A stretch of DNA of 35,362 nt, taken from positions 1 through 35,362 of IMG/VR virus record IMGVR_UViG_3300032665_000107; one strand, written 5' to 3'. Below the pieces are notes generated by a model, which was not told the DNA's origin, made no database searches, and saw only the letters and a program-made list of their open reading frames with translations. The position numbers and the translations under genes were made by a program. Of the stretch, positions 21,167 through 29,511 are shown piece after piece. This stretch comes from a virus. Each line of letters starts with the position of its first letter. Positions within the stretch are counted from its first letter, which is position 1.

Positions 21167-21904
21167 TCATGATCCGTATGCCCCGGTCGGGTTCACCCCC
21201 CCGGCGAGCCCGTAGTTGGCCAGAGCCCCACCGACATCCTGGGTCGCTCCGGACAACACTCCCCCGGCCTGGGCGACCAACTGATCGATGTTCTGTGCCG
21301 CTCCCTCGCCTCCGGTCAGTGAGGCCTCCTGCAACCTGGCCTGCACCTCCTGAGCCGAGAGGTTGTTCTGCTCACCGATGATCTGGTAGTTCTGCATGGC
21401 TCTTGCGAAATCTCCCTGGGACAAAGCTTCTTGACCCTGAAGAGTTTGTTGCTGCCACGCCGCTTCCTGACCCAGGGTGCCCTGCTGGGTCTTCGATCCC
21501 TGGGTGTTCAACGCGCCCGACGCGGCCTGTCCTCCGACCAGGGACTGGAGCTGGTTCTGGAAGTTGAGCTGGTTCTGCTGTTGCTCCTGGCCGAACTGCT
21601 GCTGTTGGAACCCGTACTGCTGCTCGGCGCCCGCCTGTTGGAGCGCGGTCTGTTGCTGGCTCAGCCCCAACCCTCCCAGTTGGAACCCGGCCATCTGGGA
21701 CTGATAGGCGTTCTGCTGGGCCAACTCGGGAGTGACCATGCCCAGTTGGTTCTCGATGCCGGCGTATTGCAGTGCGGCACCGGCTACCTGAGGCGCTACG
21801 GTTCCTTGCTCGGCTGCTTCGAGGGCCTGATTGGGATTGCTCGATGCCAGACCAGAGGCGATCGAGGCGTAGTAAGAAGCATTGGGATCGGTGGTGGTGG
21901 CCAT
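21167..21904 (-). CDS. Gln/Ala-rich internal virion protein candidate (245 aa)
   Basis: ATG 21904 shares its A with the TAA of the adaptor gene. Residues ~55-160 are extremely rich in Gln (LSQQQTALQQAGAEQQYGF), forming long helices with little hydrophobic core. The C-terminus is Gly-rich. Composition and position between adaptor and ejection genes suggest an internal-core or ejection protein. No catalytic motif. Confidence 0.55.
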   Translation of the reverse strand: MATTTDPNASYYASIASGLASSNPNQALEAAEQGTVAPQVAGAALQYAGIENQLGMVTPELAQQNAYQSQMAGFQLGGLGLSQQQTALQQAGAEQQYGFQQQQFGQEQQQNQLNFQNQLQSLVGGQAASGALNTQGSKTQQGTLGQEAAWQQQTLQGQEALSQGDFARAMQNYQIIGEQNNLSAQEVQARLQEASLTGGEGAAQNIDQLVAQAGGVLSGATQDVGGALANYGLAGGVNPTGAYGS

Positions 21905-22605
21905 TACTCGTCCAAGTCCAAGAAGAGGGGATTGTAGTTCTGCTGGCCTGTCGAGAAGAAGTTGGCCTGGTCGGTGTAGGCCCGACTGATCGTCTTCATC
22001 TGCTCGAGCTGGTTGGTGTAGTCCTGTTGGAACATCTTTGACCTCGGGTCAGCGTCTTTCATCATGCACCGGTAGGCCACGAAGTTGTAGAGGCAGTCCT
22101 CCCATCCGGGCAGGATGTCGAGCTCATCGGTTCCCGTAGCCACCGGGGTGGTGGCTTGGTAGTAATAGACGTTCAGGGTTCCCCCGACGTTGGGGACCGG
22201 GTAGAGGATGATCTGCAGTCCAGTCACTCCGGGATCGGAGTCGGTCGGGTAGTTCCACAACGTGTACTGCTCGGGATAGGCCGAAGGAAGGGTCTTGAGG
22301 TTCCCCCAGGACTGGTCGCTCTCGTTGTAGCCCTGGAAGCTGAGTGAGTAGGTGTAGCTCGTGTTGTTGGTTGGGACGAACTCGAGCCGGTAGATGCGGA
22401 GCAGATCGGACGGAGCCACGTACATCTGCTGGGCCGCCACCGCGGTGATCTGAGCCGACGCCCGTTTCCACTCGGTGACCCTCTGGATCTCGGCCTGGCC
22501 CTGGTTGATCCAACTGATGATCTCGGTGGTCTGCCAGAACTGTTGGACGGGCTCGTCGATCAGACTCCGGATGTTGGTCTCGGCGACCGTCAGGGTGTCC
22601 GGCAT
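21904..22605 (-). CDS. Head-tail adaptor / tail tubular protein A-like
   Basis: The 233-residue protein begins LTVAETNIRSLIDEPVQQFW, then EIISWINQGQAEIQRVTEWK: the helix-turn arrangement of podovirus adaptors that dock under the portal (compare P22 gp4, T7 gp11). A central beta region (SYTYSLSFQGYNESDQ) and a C-terminal helical part (AYRCMMKDADPRSKMF) complete it. Position next to the nozzle-like gene supports the call. The sequence is too diverged for certainty. Confidence 0.65.
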   Translation of the reverse strand: MPDTLTVAETNIRSLIDEPVQQFWQTTEIISWINQGQAEIQRVTEWKRASAQITAVAAQQMYVAPSDLLRIYRLEFVPTNNTSYTYSLSFQGYNESDQSWGNLKTLPSAYPEQYTLWNYPTDSDPGVTGLQIILYPVPNVGGTLNVYYYQATTPVATGTDELDILPGWEDCLYNFVAYRCMMKDADPRSKMFQQDYTNQLEQMKTISRAYTDQANFFSTGQQNYNPLFLDLDE

Positions 22606-22607
22606 GG

Positions 22608-24296
22608 CTAAGAACTTACTCCGACCGTCGCCGCATGGGCGATCTGCTTGTAGCCCAGGGACACCGAGTGGACGTTGGGAGCAGCCGCGCTGTTCCCCAA
22701 GGCGTCGATCCTGATGGTCAGGTCTTCTCCGGTGTAGACGTTGCCTGCGGCATTGGCCGAGCCGATGGGCATTCGGATCATGGTCGGAGCGGCGAGGATG
22801 GTGGCCGGGGTGGTGACCGACCCGACCTCGGTTGCTCCCTGGTAGATCGAGACCTTCACTGTGGCTGCAGTGTTCCCACTGTTGGTCGAAGCTCTGACCA
22901 CGACTTCACGAAGTTCCACAAACCGGTTGGTGGTCAGGCGGATCGGGAGGCCCTGCCACTGCCATGTTTCCGAAGGAACGGTCTGGTCGAAGCGGTAGAG
23001 GAAGGTCAGGTCGGACGAGGTGAATTGCAGCGGCGCTGCGTAGATCTGCTGACCGTCGACCTCCTGCACCCAGAACAGATCCGCTCCGCCCTGGGTGGCG
23101 TCGGGGTAGTAGCGCCACCACGAGTTGGTCCTGGTGTCGTAGAGCCAGTTCATCGAGAAGTAGACCTTGTCCCCGATGCACCGGCAGTAGAAGCCGTAGT
23201 TGTTGGACTCCATGTCGTTGAAGACAGAGGGCAGGAAGAAGCTGTCGTCCAACTGACTCGATATCTTCTGTGAGGTCGAACCGCCGTTCCAGCTCCATGC
23301 CCCGTTGTCGAAGCTGCAGTAGATCATCCCCGGCAGTCCTGAGTGCGCGCTTCCATAGATCCCACCGGTGGGCTGCACGCCGGGAAGGAAGGTGACGTTG
23401 GGAGCAAAGATGTCTCCGGTGACGACGATCCCACCTCCCCGCTTCTTGATCAGCATCAACTCCCCGGCCGAGATACTCGCGCCGCACCCGTAGCCGTAGG
23501 GCTCCTCGGCAGCCAGGACGGTCATCTGGTTGCCGTAGTCCGTCGAGTTCGGTGGGTCAGTGAAGTTGATGTTCTCGTTGGTGTCGAACCCTCCACCGGC
23601 GGGGTACATGTAGGTGATGCCGGCGAGGACGACGACGCGCGACTGATGGACCAGCACTTGGCCGGACACCGACGTGTACGGGGGACCGGTGATCAGAGCC
23701 AGCGGCGTGTAACTGGTCGGGGTGGCCGGGTTGGGGTACATCCACAACTGACCTGTCGCCGTGTTGGTGTTGGACGACGGTCCGCCGTTGGGGTAGACGA
23801 TGACCGGATTGCCCGGAGTGGTGGTTGGGTCGGTCGCTGCTGCTCGGGTCAACTGGGGATAGGGGGAGCCGAAGATCCCGGCTGCTGAAGGCTCCGAGGT
23901 CCCGAGACCCGCGGCGGTGAAGGTTGTGGTTTCGGCTATGTAGGAGAAGGGCTGCCAGATGTGGGTGGTGCCGTTGTCGGCTTCCTGGATGACGAAGACC
24001 TCGGTGTCCCCGTTGGAGAGTTCGTCGTGGACCAGGAGACCGACGATGTAGTTGGTCGGGTACGCAGTAGGGGTCCAGGTGTACTCCTGGGCGACGGCCG
24101 GAAGTGGGCCCAGTCCTCCTCCAGGAAGTGCGATGCAGGAGTGGGTGAAGTTGGGATCGGCCGCACCCTTGGGCCCGGGAACGTTCGGCGCTTGGGTGGA
24201 GACGGAGGTGTAGTCGTAGATGCCTGCGCTGAAGTCAGCGAGGTCCAGCCACTGGAGGTCACTCTCTGGCTGTACGCCACGAGGCTCGGCCGGCAT
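22608..24296 (-). CDS. Tail nozzle / tail tubular protein B-like (562 aa)
   Basis: ATG 24296 shares its A with the preceding TGA. The N-terminal part has WLDLADFSAGIYDYTSVSTQ and PNFTHSCIALPGGGLGPLP, the segment near the start of podovirus nozzle proteins in which the chain first enters the beta-propeller. The rest is repeated beta strands (VFVIQEADNGTTHIWQPFSY and similar), fitting a six-fold nozzle as in P22 gp10 or T7 gp12. It is followed by the adaptor gene, and no long-tail genes are present. Confidence 0.6.
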   Translation of the reverse strand: MPAEPRGVQPESDLQWLDLADFSAGIYDYTSVSTQAPNVPGPKGAADPNFTHSCIALPGGGLGPLPAVAQEYTWTPTAYPTNYIVGLLVHDELSNGDTEVFVIQEADNGTTHIWQPFSYIAETTTFTAAGLGTSEPSAAGIFGSPYPQLTRAAATDPTTTPGNPVIVYPNGGPSSNTNTATGQLWMYPNPATPTSYTPLALITGPPYTSVSGQVLVHQSRVVVLAGITYMYPAGGGFDTNENINFTDPPNSTDYGNQMTVLAAEEPYGYGCGASISAGELMLIKKRGGGIVVTGDIFAPNVTFLPGVQPTGGIYGSAHSGLPGMIYCSFDNGAWSWNGGSTSQKISSQLDDSFFLPSVFNDMESNNYGFYCRCIGDKVYFSMNWLYDTRTNSWWRYYPDATQGGADLFWVQEVDGQQIYAAPLQFTSSDLTFLYRFDQTVPSETWQWQGLPIRLTTNRFVELREVVVRASTNSGNTAATVKVSIYQGATEVGSVTTPATILAAPTMIRMPIGSANAAGNVYTGEDLTIRIDALGNSAAAPNVHSVSLGYKQIAHAATVGVSS

Positions 24297-24640
24297 CAGA
24301 CATCAGCCATCGCTATTCCATCCGGCGTGTTCACCATGACTTGCTGCCGCTGCTCGAGCAGGACCACGATCTCGTCCCGGAGGGTCTGGTAGAAGGCGAC
24401 CTGGCCTTCGTACTCGAATAGATCACCCTGATCGGCACAAGAGCCCATCTCGGCGTCCATCCGCTTCTCGGCCACTGATCGGCCCGTCGATGCCGAGTAG
24501 GCCTCCAGGAAGGAGCGGTTGCGCTGCTTTCTCACATTGGCCAGGGCGAACTGCCAGGTGGCCAGTTGTCCCGAGACCCGGGTCAGGTTCTGACGAAGCT
24601 CCTGGCGATCCATCCCGGCATAGTCGTTCTCATCCCGCAT
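24296..24640 (-). CDS. Conserved-type small helical phage protein (114 aa)
   Basis: The product is one long helical hairpin: MDRQELRQNLTRVSGQLATW, then YSASTGRSVAEKRMDAEMG and a final helix (LRDEIVVLLEQRQQ). Proteins of this shape with a central variable (T/S)-V-AE-(K/R) turn occur between phage head genes with unknown function. It is coupled to both neighbours. A role in head completion or portal region is likely by position. Confidence 0.55.
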   Translation of the reverse strand: MRDENDYAGMDRQELRQNLTRVSGQLATWQFALANVRKQRNRSFLEAYSASTGRSVAEKRMDAEMGSCADQGDLFEYEGQVAFYQTLRDEIVVLLEQRQQVMVNTPDGIAMADV

Positions 24641-25223
24641 GGGTGGGGGTGTCCACCTCTGCGTCGTTGCTGTCCTCGCCCCGCAGTCTCTTCAGCTCTT
24701 CCCGCATGGCATCGAACTGGCGCTCGACGTGCTCACGATAGGCGACGGCGTCGTTGAGGTCCTCGGACTCTGTCCGCACCGCTCCGTAGACCGCGGTTCC
24801 CGAGGTGTCGAAGCAGGCCGGAACGACCTTCTCCCCGGTCTCGGTCTGGACGGAAACTGGCCACGGGGTTGTCTTGGGCTCGCCGTGAAGAGGAGAGTTG
24901 GGCGGGTACTCCTCGGCCAAGAGGGTCTCAACGTCGGCGGCGTAGGAGCCGTAGAAGACTCCGAGCCTCTTGATCTCGTCCTCCCGCTTGTTGATGAACC
25001 CCTTCTCCTTGGAGTCCTGGAACTTGGTGTAGACGCCTTCACGCGAGCGGGGGTCACCCCAGAAGATTCGGACCACCTCGAAGGGAACCAGGGCAGATTT
25101 CTTCGGAGGGATGCGGTAGGCGCGGGTTCCTGCCGTGGGCGGGATCACCAGTTCTTGATCGGGCGAATCGTTGCGGAGACGGAAGATGTCCCCCGAGTCG
25201 ATGACGGTCTCGGACGGCTGCAT
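24630..25223 (-). CDS. Head-region protein (197 aa)
   Basis: ATG 25223 shares its A with the upstream TGA. The N-terminal domain is beta-rich (DIFRLRNDSPDQELVIPPT, YRIPPKKSALVPFEVVRIFW), and the C-terminus is a helix (YREHVERQFDAMREELKRLR) with an acidic tail. It lies between the decoration-like and adaptor-region genes, so it may be a head-completion or capsid-associated protein. Not recognised. Confidence 0.5.
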   Translation of the reverse strand: MQPSETVIDSGDIFRLRNDSPDQELVIPPTAGTRAYRIPPKKSALVPFEVVRIFWGDPRSREGVYTKFQDSKEKGFINKREDEIKRLGVFYGSYAADVETLLAEEYPPNSPLHGEPKTTPWPVSVQTETGEKVVPACFDTSGTAVYGAVRTESEDLNDAVAYREHVERQFDAMREELKRLRGEDSNDAEVDTPTHAG

Positions 25224-25723
25224 CAGACCTGCTTGATCAGAGACCAGACCAACGCCGTTCCGGTGGAGATGGTGACCGCCTGCAAAGCCGTGCCGATGCC
25301 TTGGCCGGCGGTGACGGTCGAGGCCGTCTTGGCCGCACCGGCGGTGGCCGCGCTCTGGATCAAAGGGTTGCCCGCGGTGGTGGTGGCATCACAGAGGATC
25401 TGGGCGAAACCGGCGATCAGGATGGTGCACACCTTGCCCGAGGCCACCGAGGTGGCGCTGTTGGCCGTCTCTCCGGTCGCCCCGCCCACCAGGACTCCCA
25501 CCAGCTTGTAGTCGGCCGAGGTCGACGAGGGCTGGACGTTGATCAGGGTCGGGGGATTGGATGTCCCGGGACCGGTGTAGGGAGTGACCACCTCCATCAG
25601 GGTCCCCACCGGGGTCGGACCGGTGACGGTCGACAGGATCACCGCCTGCAGGCGGATGGCGCCGTAGGAGACGTCGTTGTAGTAGCCCGCACCGGTTGGA
25701 TTGGGGAGCATCGTGATGGTCAT
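25223..25723 (-). CDS. Capsid decoration-like protein (166 aa)
   Basis: The protein is beta-rich throughout: YKLVGVLVGGATGETANSAT, then KVCTILIAGFAQILCDATTT and an Ala-rich segment ending in TGTALVWSLIKQV. The pattern 'G-v-v, then v-x-v-x-x-x-G, then a-G-x-x-l' is that of phage capsid decoration/stabilisation proteins (DUF2190-like). It follows the capsid gene immediately. Likely binds the outside of the capsid. Confidence 0.65.
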   Translation of the reverse strand: MTITMLPNPTGAGYYNDVSYGAIRLQAVILSTVTGPTPVGTLMEVVTPYTGPGTSNPPTLINVQPSSTSADYKLVGVLVGGATGETANSATSVASGKVCTILIAGFAQILCDATTTAGNPLIQSAATAGAAKTASTVTAGQGIGTALQAVTISTGTALVWSLIKQV

Positions 25724-25735
25724 GAGTTTCCTTTC

Positions 25736-26683
25736 TCAGCCGGTGAGGGCGGTGAATGCGCCCTGACGGGCGACGTTCGAGCAAGAGGCGTTGCCGGCCC
25801 AGACGACGAGGGAGGTCATGGCGTCCTGGTTCGGAGGCTTGACGAAGTCCTGCACGTAGAAGTTGGCCTTGTCGTTGACGATGAGCTCCCAATAGTTCTC
25901 GTTGAGGTAGGCGAGACCGTTGGTGGGAGCGTGGTCGTCCTGCAGCCAGGGGATGTTGTTGAACACCAGGTTGGTGAACCCCGCTTGGGCAAGCTGGGTC
26001 TCCTGTCCACCGGGCTGCTGGGGGAACTGCTGCTGGGCCAGGTTGAGGTTCCAGTAGCGGCTGTAGTTGTTCTTGTCCCCGACGATCACCGTGGGAACTT
26101 GGCCACCGGACTGGGTCGACACCCACAGGGCGTTGAGCTTCTGCAGGGTCATGGTCGTGGTCGTCGAGTCGATCTGAGCGGCCCACCACGGGTTGGCCGA
26201 CTGGCTGATCCCGCCGTAGGTGCCCGAGGTCTGGAGGGCTTCATAGATGCCGTCGATGGCTTGGGTGTTGGTGCCGTTGGAGAAGATCCCGTAACCGAGC
26301 AAGTCGGCCAACTGCATCTCGGTCTGCTTGAACTGGGAGGCCAGATAGTCGGCCACCTTCATCGGGCTGTCGGCCTGCAGTTGGGTCAAGCCGTCCACGG
26401 TCACGTTGCCGTAGGCCTGCTTCCAGGCGAACACCGAGTTCTGGATGGTGTCGGACTGGGGCACAGAGAGGGTCTGGGGGCCGGTGTACCAACCACCACC
26501 GGACATGGCCGTCCACATGAGCGGTTGCTCGATCTGGAAGCCGCCCTTCTCGATGATCTTGTTCATCCTGTTCCAGCGGAAGAACAGGACGTTGGACCCG
26601 TAGACATTGTCCACGATCACGTCCCGGATGATCCGTCTCGACAGGGCAGTGACGGTGGTCGTACCGATGGCTGCTACGGGCAT
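25736..26683 (-). CDS. Major capsid protein
   Basis: GAGAGG lies upstream of ATG 26683. The 315-residue protein starts with a short helix (TALSRRIIRDVIVDNVYGSN) followed by ITEKGGF-like and QPLMWTAMSGGGWYTGPQTL strands of an HK97-type N-arm and E-loop region. Further on are KVADYLASQFKQTEMQLADL (spine helix) and VPTVIVGDKNNYSRYW in the A-domain. Scaffold upstream and decoration downstream fix the assignment. This is the best candidate for the shell subunit. Confidence 0.8.
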   Translation of the reverse strand: MPVAAIGTTTVTALSRRIIRDVIVDNVYGSNVLFFRWNRMNKIIEKGGFQIEQPLMWTAMSGGGWYTGPQTLSVPQSDTIQNSVFAWKQAYGNVTVDGLTQLQADSPMKVADYLASQFKQTEMQLADLLGYGIFSNGTNTQAIDGIYEALQTSGTYGGISQSANPWWAAQIDSTTTTMTLQKLNALWVSTQSGGQVPTVIVGDKNNYSRYWNLNLAQQQFPQQPGGQETQLAQAGFTNLVFNNIPWLQDDHAPTNGLAYLNENYWELIVNDKANFYVQDFVKPPNQDAMTSLVVWAGNASCSNVARQGAFTALTG

Positions 26684-26701
26684 TTCAACCTCTCTCGGTT
26701 A

Positions 26702-27703
26702 TCAAGTTGTCCCGCCCATGGACTCGAGTTCCTTGGCGAGTCGAGTGGCTACTTCGTTCCACGTCGATGCTGGCTTTTCTCTCTGTGGGCGACGGGTCGA
26801 TGTTCCTGTCCCACCACTCAGTTTGGTGAGGTCATTCTGGCGAACCCTGTCTTTCGCCTTCGTGTCCTCCTTGCGTACTCCGAGCACCTTATCCCGTGTT
26901 GCGGGATCGGTGAGGGATCCAAGTTCCAGCGAACGAACCAGTCCTTCGACCGGGTCACCGGGGAAGTTTGACATGACACCCGGGATGTTGACGTTGGCCG
27001 AGGTGTAGTTGCGGACGGTCTGGATGTCCTCTTCGGTCAGGTCGGGGTGAGAAGTGCGGAACTTCTCCACCGCGGTGTTGATGTCGTTGGTGACCCGGGC
27101 CTGGTCGGCCTGGGACATGACCTCTTGTTGGGTCCGACGATCGTTCTCCTGATCGGAGCGGAGTTTGTTGAGCTCGGTCCAGAAGGCCACCGCCTGGATG
27201 TCGTCGGGGTCGATGAAGTCGGGCAGCTTCTCCTCAACTAGCTCGCCCGGCTCCTCGACCTCTCCGGGCTGTGCCTTACCGGAGAGCTTGTTCGTCACCA
27301 TCTCGTTGAAGGATGATGCGAGATCTGGGTGCTCCATCAGGAGCTGGCGGACCCGGAGAAGTCCTTCCGCCTCGGTCTTGGTCAGTCGGGTGCCGAAGAA
27401 GTCAGCCTCGTCCGGAGCTGATCCCAGGTCACCTTGTTCTGCAGCGGCCGAGGGAGGCTCGGTCCCGGTTCCGTCGTCGTCGCCATCTGCAACGCCATCA
27501 CCATCACTGACGGAATCCGTTCCCACACTCCCGTAGGGTCGACTGAGGCCGAAATCCTCGTCTTTCTCAGTGAGTCCTGGCTCATCGTCCTGCCCTTCGT
27601 CCTTGGCGAGTCCTTCGACCCTGCCGTTCTCCGAGTACGTGAACCCGGCGTCCAGGAGTTCCTGGATCAGGGCTTCGGTCTCGTCCATCTCTTCGTCAGC
27701 CAT
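26702..27703 (-). CDS. Scaffolding protein
   Basis: ATG 27703 overlaps the previous stop by 8 nt; an upstream TTG is possible. The 333-residue protein is very acidic in its first third (GDGVADGDDDGTGTEPP), helical and charged in the middle, and ends in a basic helix (STRRPQREKPASTWNEVATR). Acidic N-terminus, coiled middle and basic C-terminus just upstream of the capsid gene are hallmarks of phage scaffolds. It guides capsid assembly and leaves the mature head. Confidence 0.7.
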   Translation of the reverse strand: MADEEMDETEALIQELLDAGFTYSENGRVEGLAKDEGQDDEPGLTEKDEDFGLSRPYGSVGTDSVSDGDGVADGDDDGTGTEPPSAAAEQGDLGSAPDEADFFGTRLTKTEAEGLLRVRQLLMEHPDLASSFNEMVTNKLSGKAQPGEVEEPGELVEEKLPDFIDPDDIQAVAFWTELNKLRSDQENDRRTQQEVMSQADQARVTNDINTAVEKFRTSHPDLTEEDIQTVRNYTSANVNIPGVMSNFPGDPVEGLVRSLELGSLTDPATRDKVLGVRKEDTKAKDRVRQNDLTKLSGGTGTSTRRPQREKPASTWNEVATRLAKELESMGGTT

Positions 27704-27953
27704 CGACTCTGACAACTGGAACCATCGTCACGCCATCCCAGCCCTGATCCATGCTCGGCCACTTGGCGTAGTAGACCGACGCCTGAAGATCAGGATCGTA
27801 GAACTGGCCGTACTGATAGACCCAGTTCTCGAAGTCCCCGCTCAGTGCCGGCACTTCGATCTGGAATCCCTGGAGCGGGCGAACGTGTCCATCGTAGGGA
27901 CCGCCTATCAAAGGAACTAGCTTCTGCTGTGTCTTGTAATGGGTATCTGTCAT
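27696..27953 (-). CDS. GGPYDGH-motif small protein, copy A (85 aa)
   Basis: ATG 27953 lies in an ATGA overlap. The product has LIGGPYDGHVRPLQGFQIEV, then PALSG, WVYQYGQF and KWPSMDQGWDGVTMV. The same order of motifs occurs in the 77-aa gene at 29538, so the two are paralogues. Proteins with GGPYDG motifs are common in actinophages and have no known function. The position between scaffold and a Pro-rich gene is unusual. Confidence 0.65.
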   Translation of the reverse strand: MTDTHYKTQQKLVPLIGGPYDGHVRPLQGFQIEVPALSGDFENWVYQYGQFYDPDLQASVYYAKWPSMDQGWDGVTMVPVVRVDG

Positions 27954-28357
27954 TGTCCTGCCGCTTCTGAGAGTACCCGGCGCATCTCGTCGGGATCGGG
28001 TGTCATTGGTTGTGAGACTCCGCCGGGGCCGGTCGGGGCATTCGGTGGGCCCATCGACGGCATCTGAGGATTGGCCGCTCCACCTCCTGCAGGTCCGCCC
28101 GGAAGACTCTGGCCCGGCAAACCAGAGGGCCCACCGGCCGCTGGTGGAGGCGGACCACCAGCGCCGGGGGGACCGGCAGGGGCAGGCCCACCGGGCTTTT
28201 GTCCTGAGCCTTGATGGATTCTCAGGAGAACGATCTTCTGCAGCTTGTCGAGAAATCCGATGTCCGCGTCCGGAGCGGCCATGCACACAGCGATGTCAGG
28301 GACAAGGGCCTGCAGCCCCTCCTGCATCGTCTGTGGAACGTCGGACTTCCCTGCCAT
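27950..28357 (-). CDS. Gly/Pro-rich head-region protein (135 aa)
   Basis: A short helical N-terminus (MQEGLQALVPDIAVCMAAPD, FLDKLQKIVLLRIHQ) is followed by a long disordered Gly/Pro/Ala region and a final helix (DEMRRVLSEAAGQ). The layout, two helices joined by a flexible linker, is that of a tether or of a scaffold accessory protein. No family recognised. It precedes the GGPYDGH gene in the assembly operon. Confidence 0.5.
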   Translation of the reverse strand: MAGKSDVPQTMQEGLQALVPDIAVCMAAPDADIGFLDKLQKIVLLRIHQGSGQKPGGPAPAGPPGAGGPPPPAAGGPSGLPGQSLPGGPAGGGAANPQMPSMGPPNAPTGPGGVSQPMTPDPDEMRRVLSEAAGQ

Positions 28358-28360
28358 GAA

Positions 28361-28501
28361 CTAGGGCTTGACGTCGACAGGCTTGTTGGAGGCCGGAGCC
28401 TGGGCAGACAGTTCGGAGCCGTAGCGTCCTTCGGTCTGACCCTGCATCTTCACCTGGGTCTTGCCGACCTTGGCACCCTGGCTGGTTGGTTGATCTGCCA
28501 T
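28361..28501 (-). CDS. 46-aa basic protein
   Basis: ATG 28501 follows GAGAGAGAG. The product (ADQPTSQGAKVGKTQVKMQG at the start) is hydrophilic, Gln/Lys/Ser-rich and without hydrophobic core. It lies just after the long hairpin at 28521. It is one of a series of tiny genes between portal and scaffold. Function unknown. Confidence 0.55.
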   Translation of the reverse strand: MADQPTSQGAKVGKTQVKMQGQTEGRYGSELSAQAPASNKPVDVKP

Positions 28502-28520
28502 GTTCTCTCTCTCTGGTTGT

Positions 28521-28557
28521 GATGAGGGTGGGGGAAGTCGGGTCCCCCACCCTCATC
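28521..28557. terminator. Perfect 15-bp stem-loop inside the assembly operon
   Basis: Arms 28521-28535 and 28543-28557 are exact complements with a 7-nt loop (AGTCGGG). No T-run follows on the minus strand, so full termination is not assured. It separates the tiny basic genes from scaffold and capsid, and may be an RNA-processing or stability element that raises capsid expression relative to upstream genes. Confidence 0.65.
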
Positions 28558-28563
28558 GGTTAA

Positions 28564-28752
28564 CTACTTCCGGCCGTGCCGGCCACCATGACGCTTTCCA
28601 CGACGAGCCATCTTGCCACCCCCTTTCGATGGGTGTCTCCGAGCATTGGACAGGCTGGCGGCAACCGCTTGATCCTGCGGATGCCCAGCCTTCATCATCT
28701 CAGAGATGTTCGAACTGACTGTGTCTCGGGAAGAGCCCGGCGACAGTGGCAC
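28564..28752 (-). CDS. Small basic protein with DUF-like QAVA helix (62 aa)
   Basis: The start is GTG 28752. The N-terminal half (SSNISEMMKAGHPQDQAVAA) resembles the short phage domain with pattern 'NI-x-x-L-x-x-x-G-x-[PQ]-x-x-QAVA-x-[AS]L' found near phage head genes. The C-terminal half is extremely basic (KMARRGKRHGGRHGRK). Binding to DNA or to the scaffold is plausible. It follows two other basic mini-genes. Confidence 0.6.
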   Translation of the reverse strand: MPLSPGSSRDTVSSNISEMMKAGHPQDQAVAASLSNARRHPSKGGGKMARRGKRHGGRHGRK

Positions 28753-28754
28753 GT

Positions 28755-28868
28755 CTAACGACGACCTTTCCCTCTCGCGTGCTTCTTTCCGCCCTTGCGA
28801 GCTCCGGGCTTCCCGCCCTGCTTGTGACCGGGGTTGACGTTGACCACGTGACTCTTCATCCGATCCAT
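28755..28868 (-). CDS. 37-aa polycationic protein
   Basis: ATG 28868 shares its A with the stop of the gene upstream. The product is Lys/Arg/Gly-rich (GHKQGGKPGARKGGKKHARG) with almost no acidic residue. It could neutralise DNA like a protamine-type peptide. It belongs to the run of three basic mini-genes. Confidence 0.5.
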   Translation of the reverse strand: MDRMKSHVVNVNPGHKQGGKPGARKGGKKHARGKGRR

Positions 28869-28966
28869 CAGCGAGATCCCTTCTTCGACGAACGCTTGTG
28901 GCTCTTCTGCGACTTCTTTCCCCCAGGGACCTTGGTGATCAGGTTGGCGAAGTTGTTCCCCGCCAT
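28868..28966 (-). CDS. 32-aa polycationic protein
   Basis: ATG 28966 shares its A with the previous stop. The product begins AGNNFANLITKVPGGKKSQK and ends KRSSKKGSR, so it is basic in its second half. Coupled on both sides, which is the main reason to believe it. Function unknown. Confidence 0.5.
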   Translation of the reverse strand: MAGNNFANLITKVPGGKKSQKSHKRSSKKGSR

Positions 28967-29139
28967 CACTCCACGTCCTCTTGGCACTCGTAGGGGTCAC
29001 AGACCTCACACGAGGTGTAGTCACCGAAGATGGGGAAGTTGCGTCCCGGCGGACGGTAGCCACCCATTCCCTGCGGCTTCACCCGAGCACCCGTGTTGTC
29101 GATCTCGGGTCGTCCGTTGGCAGGAGGCGAGGTAGCCAT
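28966..29139 (-). CDS. Small Cys-containing protein (57 aa)
   Basis: ATG 29139 has no ribosome site. AATGAT lies exactly 6 nt upstream, with TTGCTC 17 nt before it, so it may be leaderless like other genes here. The product has an extended Pro/Gly-rich middle (QGMGGYRPPGRNFPIFGDYT) and C-x2-C-x4-C at the end. It opens the small-gene run after a long gap. Function unknown. Confidence 0.5.
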   Translation of the reverse strand: MATSPPANGRPEIDNTGARVKPQGMGGYRPPGRNFPIFGDYTSCEVCDPYECQEDVE

Positions 29140-29144
29140 TGCGC

Positions 29145-29167
29145 CATCATTGCCCCATTCGTGAACA
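29145..29167 (-). promoter_or_regulatory. Possible leaderless promoter (weak)
   Basis: Read leftwards, TTGCTC, 17 bp and AATGAT precede ATG 29139 with 6 nt between -10 and start codon, as at the three better promoters. Without the TGTCATGAC motif the match is modest. The hairpin at 29485 just upstream would isolate this transcript. Confidence 0.3.
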
Positions 29168-29413
29168 AGAGCAAGCATTCCTTGTTGTTCAGTCGCGACG
29201 CTCGCTCTGAGCTCGATCCCAAGGGGCTCTCGCTCGCTCGCTCCTGAAGGTCCTCCGTCTACCCTCAGGCATCTCTCAGCCCTGCATCTTTCCGCATTGT
29301 GCCTGCTCAGGGGCACGAAGAGCTGTCCCTCGTCTGACGAGTGTTAACACCGGGGTTAGCCGGGGGCTTGCGAATCGCACAGTCCTTGCAAGCGGGATGC
29401 CGACCAGGGTAAA

Positions 29414-29440
29414 CTGGTACTGCTGGTATTGCTGGTACTG
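29414..29440. repeat. Three tandem 9-bp repeats
   Basis: CTGGTACTG, CTGGTATTG and CTGGTACTG follow without spacer. They encode QYQ units if the small leftward frame is real. Otherwise they resemble short iterons. Confidence 0.6.
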
Positions 29441-29484
29441 ATCGACATGGACCTCGATCATGGCCTGTTTAAGGAGTGAGCGTT

Positions 29485-29511
29485 GATCCCTCGGTTTCCG
29501 ACCGGGGGATC
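29485..29511. terminator. Hairpin after the portal-side gene cluster
   Basis: GATCCC (29485-29490) and GGGATC-type right arm (to 29511) form a 6-bp plus 4-bp stem with one mismatch and a 5-nt loop. It stands 27 nt after the stop of the gene at 29538 and would end or slow leftward transcription from the terminase/portal genes. Confidence 0.5.

Noticed and set aside
25301-26971. 556-aa rightward frame opposite capsid and scaffold genes
   Set aside because: It is the GC-rich antisense shadow of several well-supported leftward genes, with no ribosome site or domain.
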